Positions 62,801-64,000 of a DNA stretch of 64,000 nt are shown here, one piece after another. The notes under the pieces are model-generated. The model did not search any database and was not told the DNA's origin. It was given only the letters and a program-made list of their open reading frames with translations. A program made the position numbers and the translations under genes. How positions within the stretch are numbered: the first letter of the stretch is position 1; each line of letters starts with the position of its first letter. The stretch is from Streptomyces sp. SW4 (lineage in GTDB: Bacteria > Actinomycetota > Actinomycetes > Streptomycetales > Streptomycetaceae): contig QKWM01000004.1 of NCBI GenBank assembly GCA_003248315.1, forward strand, positions 558,001 to 622,000, given 5' to 3'.

Positions 62801-64000
62801 AAGACGGTGCGGTGCCAGTCCTTGGCAGCGACCGCCGTGTTGTCGAACATGACGTGCTTGATCTGCGTGTACTCCTCGAACGAGTACGCGGACATGTCCT
62901 TGCCGAAGCCGGACGCCTTGTACCCGCCGTGGGGCATCTCGCTGATGATCGGGATGTGGTCGTTGACCCACACGCAGCCCGCCTTGATCTCGCGGGTGGC
63001 GCGGTTCGCCCGGTAGACGTCCCGGCTCCAGGCGGAGGCGGCGAGCCCGTACGGGGTGTCGTTGGCCAGCCGGATGCCCTCGTCGTCGCCGTCGAACGGC
63101 AGCACGACCAGGACCGGCCCGAAGATCTCGGACTGCACGACCTCGCTGTCCTGGGCGGCGCCGGCGATGAGGGTCGGCCGGTAGTAGGCGCCGCTCTTCA
63201 GGTCTCCCCCCGGCGCCTCGCCGCCGGTCACCACGCGCGCGTAGGAGCGCGCCCGGTCGACGAAACCGGCGACGCGGTCCCGCTGGGCGTGGCTGACCAG
63301 CGGGCCGAGGTCGGTGCCGGGCGCGAACGGGTCGCCGAGCCGGACGGTCTCCATCAGGGCGGCCGTCCGCTCCACGAACGCCTCGTACAGCGGCCGTTGC
63401 ACGTACGCGCGCGTGGCGGCCGTGCAGTCCTGGCCGGTGTTGATCAGGGCGCCGGCGACCGCGCCGTGGGCGGCGGCCTCCAGGTCGGCGTCGTCGAAGA
63501 CCACGAAGGGGGCCTTGCCGCCCAGTTCGAGGTGGATGCGCTTGACGGTGGCGGTGGCCACCTCGGCGACGCGCTTGCCGACCGCGGTGGAGCCGGTGAA
63601 GGAGGTCATCGCCACGTCGGGGTGGCCGACCAGGTGCTCGCCGGCCTCGCGTCCGGTGCCGGTGACGATGTTGATCACCCCGTCGGGGATGCCGGCCTCC
63701 GCGGCGGCCTGGGCGAACATCAGGGAGGTCAGCGGGGTCAGCTCGGCGGGCTTGAGCACGATGGTGTTGCCCGCGGCGATCGCCGGGAGGATCTTCCAGG
63801 CGGCCATCTGGAGCGGGTAGTTCCAGGGGCGATGGACCCGACGACGCCGATGGGCTCGCGGCGCACGTACGAGGTGTGGTCGCCGGAGTACTCGCCGGCC
63901 GACTGGCCCTGCAGGTGCCGGGCGGCGCCCGCGAAGAAGGCGGCGTTGTCGACCGTGCCGGGCACGTCGAACTCGCGGGTCAGCTTCAGCGGCTTGCCGC
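62789..64000 (-). CDS. Gamma-aminobutyraldehyde dehydrogenase-like ALDH (partial), two frameshifts
   Basis: The start is beyond the right edge; about 405 residues are visible. ALDH motifs: LNYPLQMAAWK-type WNYPLQMAAWKILPA, SFTGSTAVGKRVAE, HLELGGKAPFVVFDD (Glu) and LINTGQDCTAATRAYVQR (catalytic Cys); the INTGQDCTA wording is typical of putrescine-pathway enzymes (PatD/YdcW, PuuC relatives). The break near 63828 needs one base. At the end HRTVFGDR then TAG appears once a G is restored near 62797, placing the stop at 62791-62789. It would oxidise 4-aminobutanal to GABA beside potDABC. Confidence 0.88.

Noticed and set aside
61399..63807. Single 802-residue aldehyde dehydrogenase-PotD protein
   Set aside because: The join is a 146-base gap translated by accident; a membrane lipoprotein signal in the middle would be useless in a fusion.

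Overview
The window is chromosomal DNA from a high-GC actinobacterium, almost certainly a Streptomyces. Third codon positions are strongly GC-biased, GTG and TTG starts are common, and genes are tightly coupled by 1-8 base overlaps. The gene order (ESX-type secretion locus, peptide ABC transporter, ribF, truB-rbfA-ylxP-infB-ylxR-nusA-rimP, proS, ispG-rseP-dxr, gabT, polyamine transporter) matches what I recall of the S. coelicolor SCO57xx-SCO56xx region. No tRNA, rRNA, CRISPR array, transposase or prophage gene was seen.

Layout. (1) 1-17.5 kb: a type VII (ESX-like) secretion locus. It holds the end of eccC, a 158-aa protein, a 775-aa protein and a lipoprotein on the plus strand. On the minus strand are an esxB-esxA WXG100 pair, a mycosin, a WXG-type protein with a long Pro/Gly tail, a small helical protein, a second mycosin and eccB. 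On the plus strand again are eccE, a partner gene and an EspI-like ParA/MinD ATPase with disordered tails. (2) 17.9-23.9 kb: a five-gene oligopeptide ABC transporter operon. (3) 23.8-28.5 kb: ribF, and a large protein combining a trypsin-like fold that has lost its catalytic serine, a NACHT-type NTPase and a helical-repeat tail. (4) 28.9-35.9 kb: the translation and transcription factor operon rimP-nusA-ylxR-infB-ylxP-rbfA-truB. (5) 36.1-38.1 kb: a lipoprotein, a ferritin-like protein and a degenerate aminoglycoside-phosphotransferase-fold protein. (6) 38.2-45.4 kb: proS, two acetyltransferases and ispG-rseP-dxr (MEP pathway plus site-2 protease). (7) 45.5-55.5 kb: acyl-CoA dehydrogenase, aldehyde dehydrogenase, a tandem repeat array, a PucR regulator, a membrane P-loop ATPase and gabT. 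(8) 55.5-64 kb: a candidate structured RNA, a PAP2 phosphatase, a small protein behind a hairpin that hides its Shine-Dalgarno, then an FAD amine oxidase, potC-potB-potA-potD and an aldehyde dehydrogenase running off the edge.

Functional logic. Region 8 together with gabT and the 47.7-kb aldehyde dehydrogenase could take up putrescine-like amines, oxidise them to GABA and carry GABA to succinate, with the adjacent PucR regulator as a plausible GABA-responsive controller. Region 1 should export WXG100 substrates.

Caution on sequence quality. About 30 genes, many of them essential (infB, nusA, rimP, proS, dxr, ribF), are broken by single-base frameshifts. Every break I resolved is explained by loss of one G or C, usually from a run of three to five. 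I therefore read these as sequencing or consensus errors and annotate full-length genes across them. Gene ends are given in the coordinates of the sequence as supplied. Exact residue counts at the breaks are approximate.
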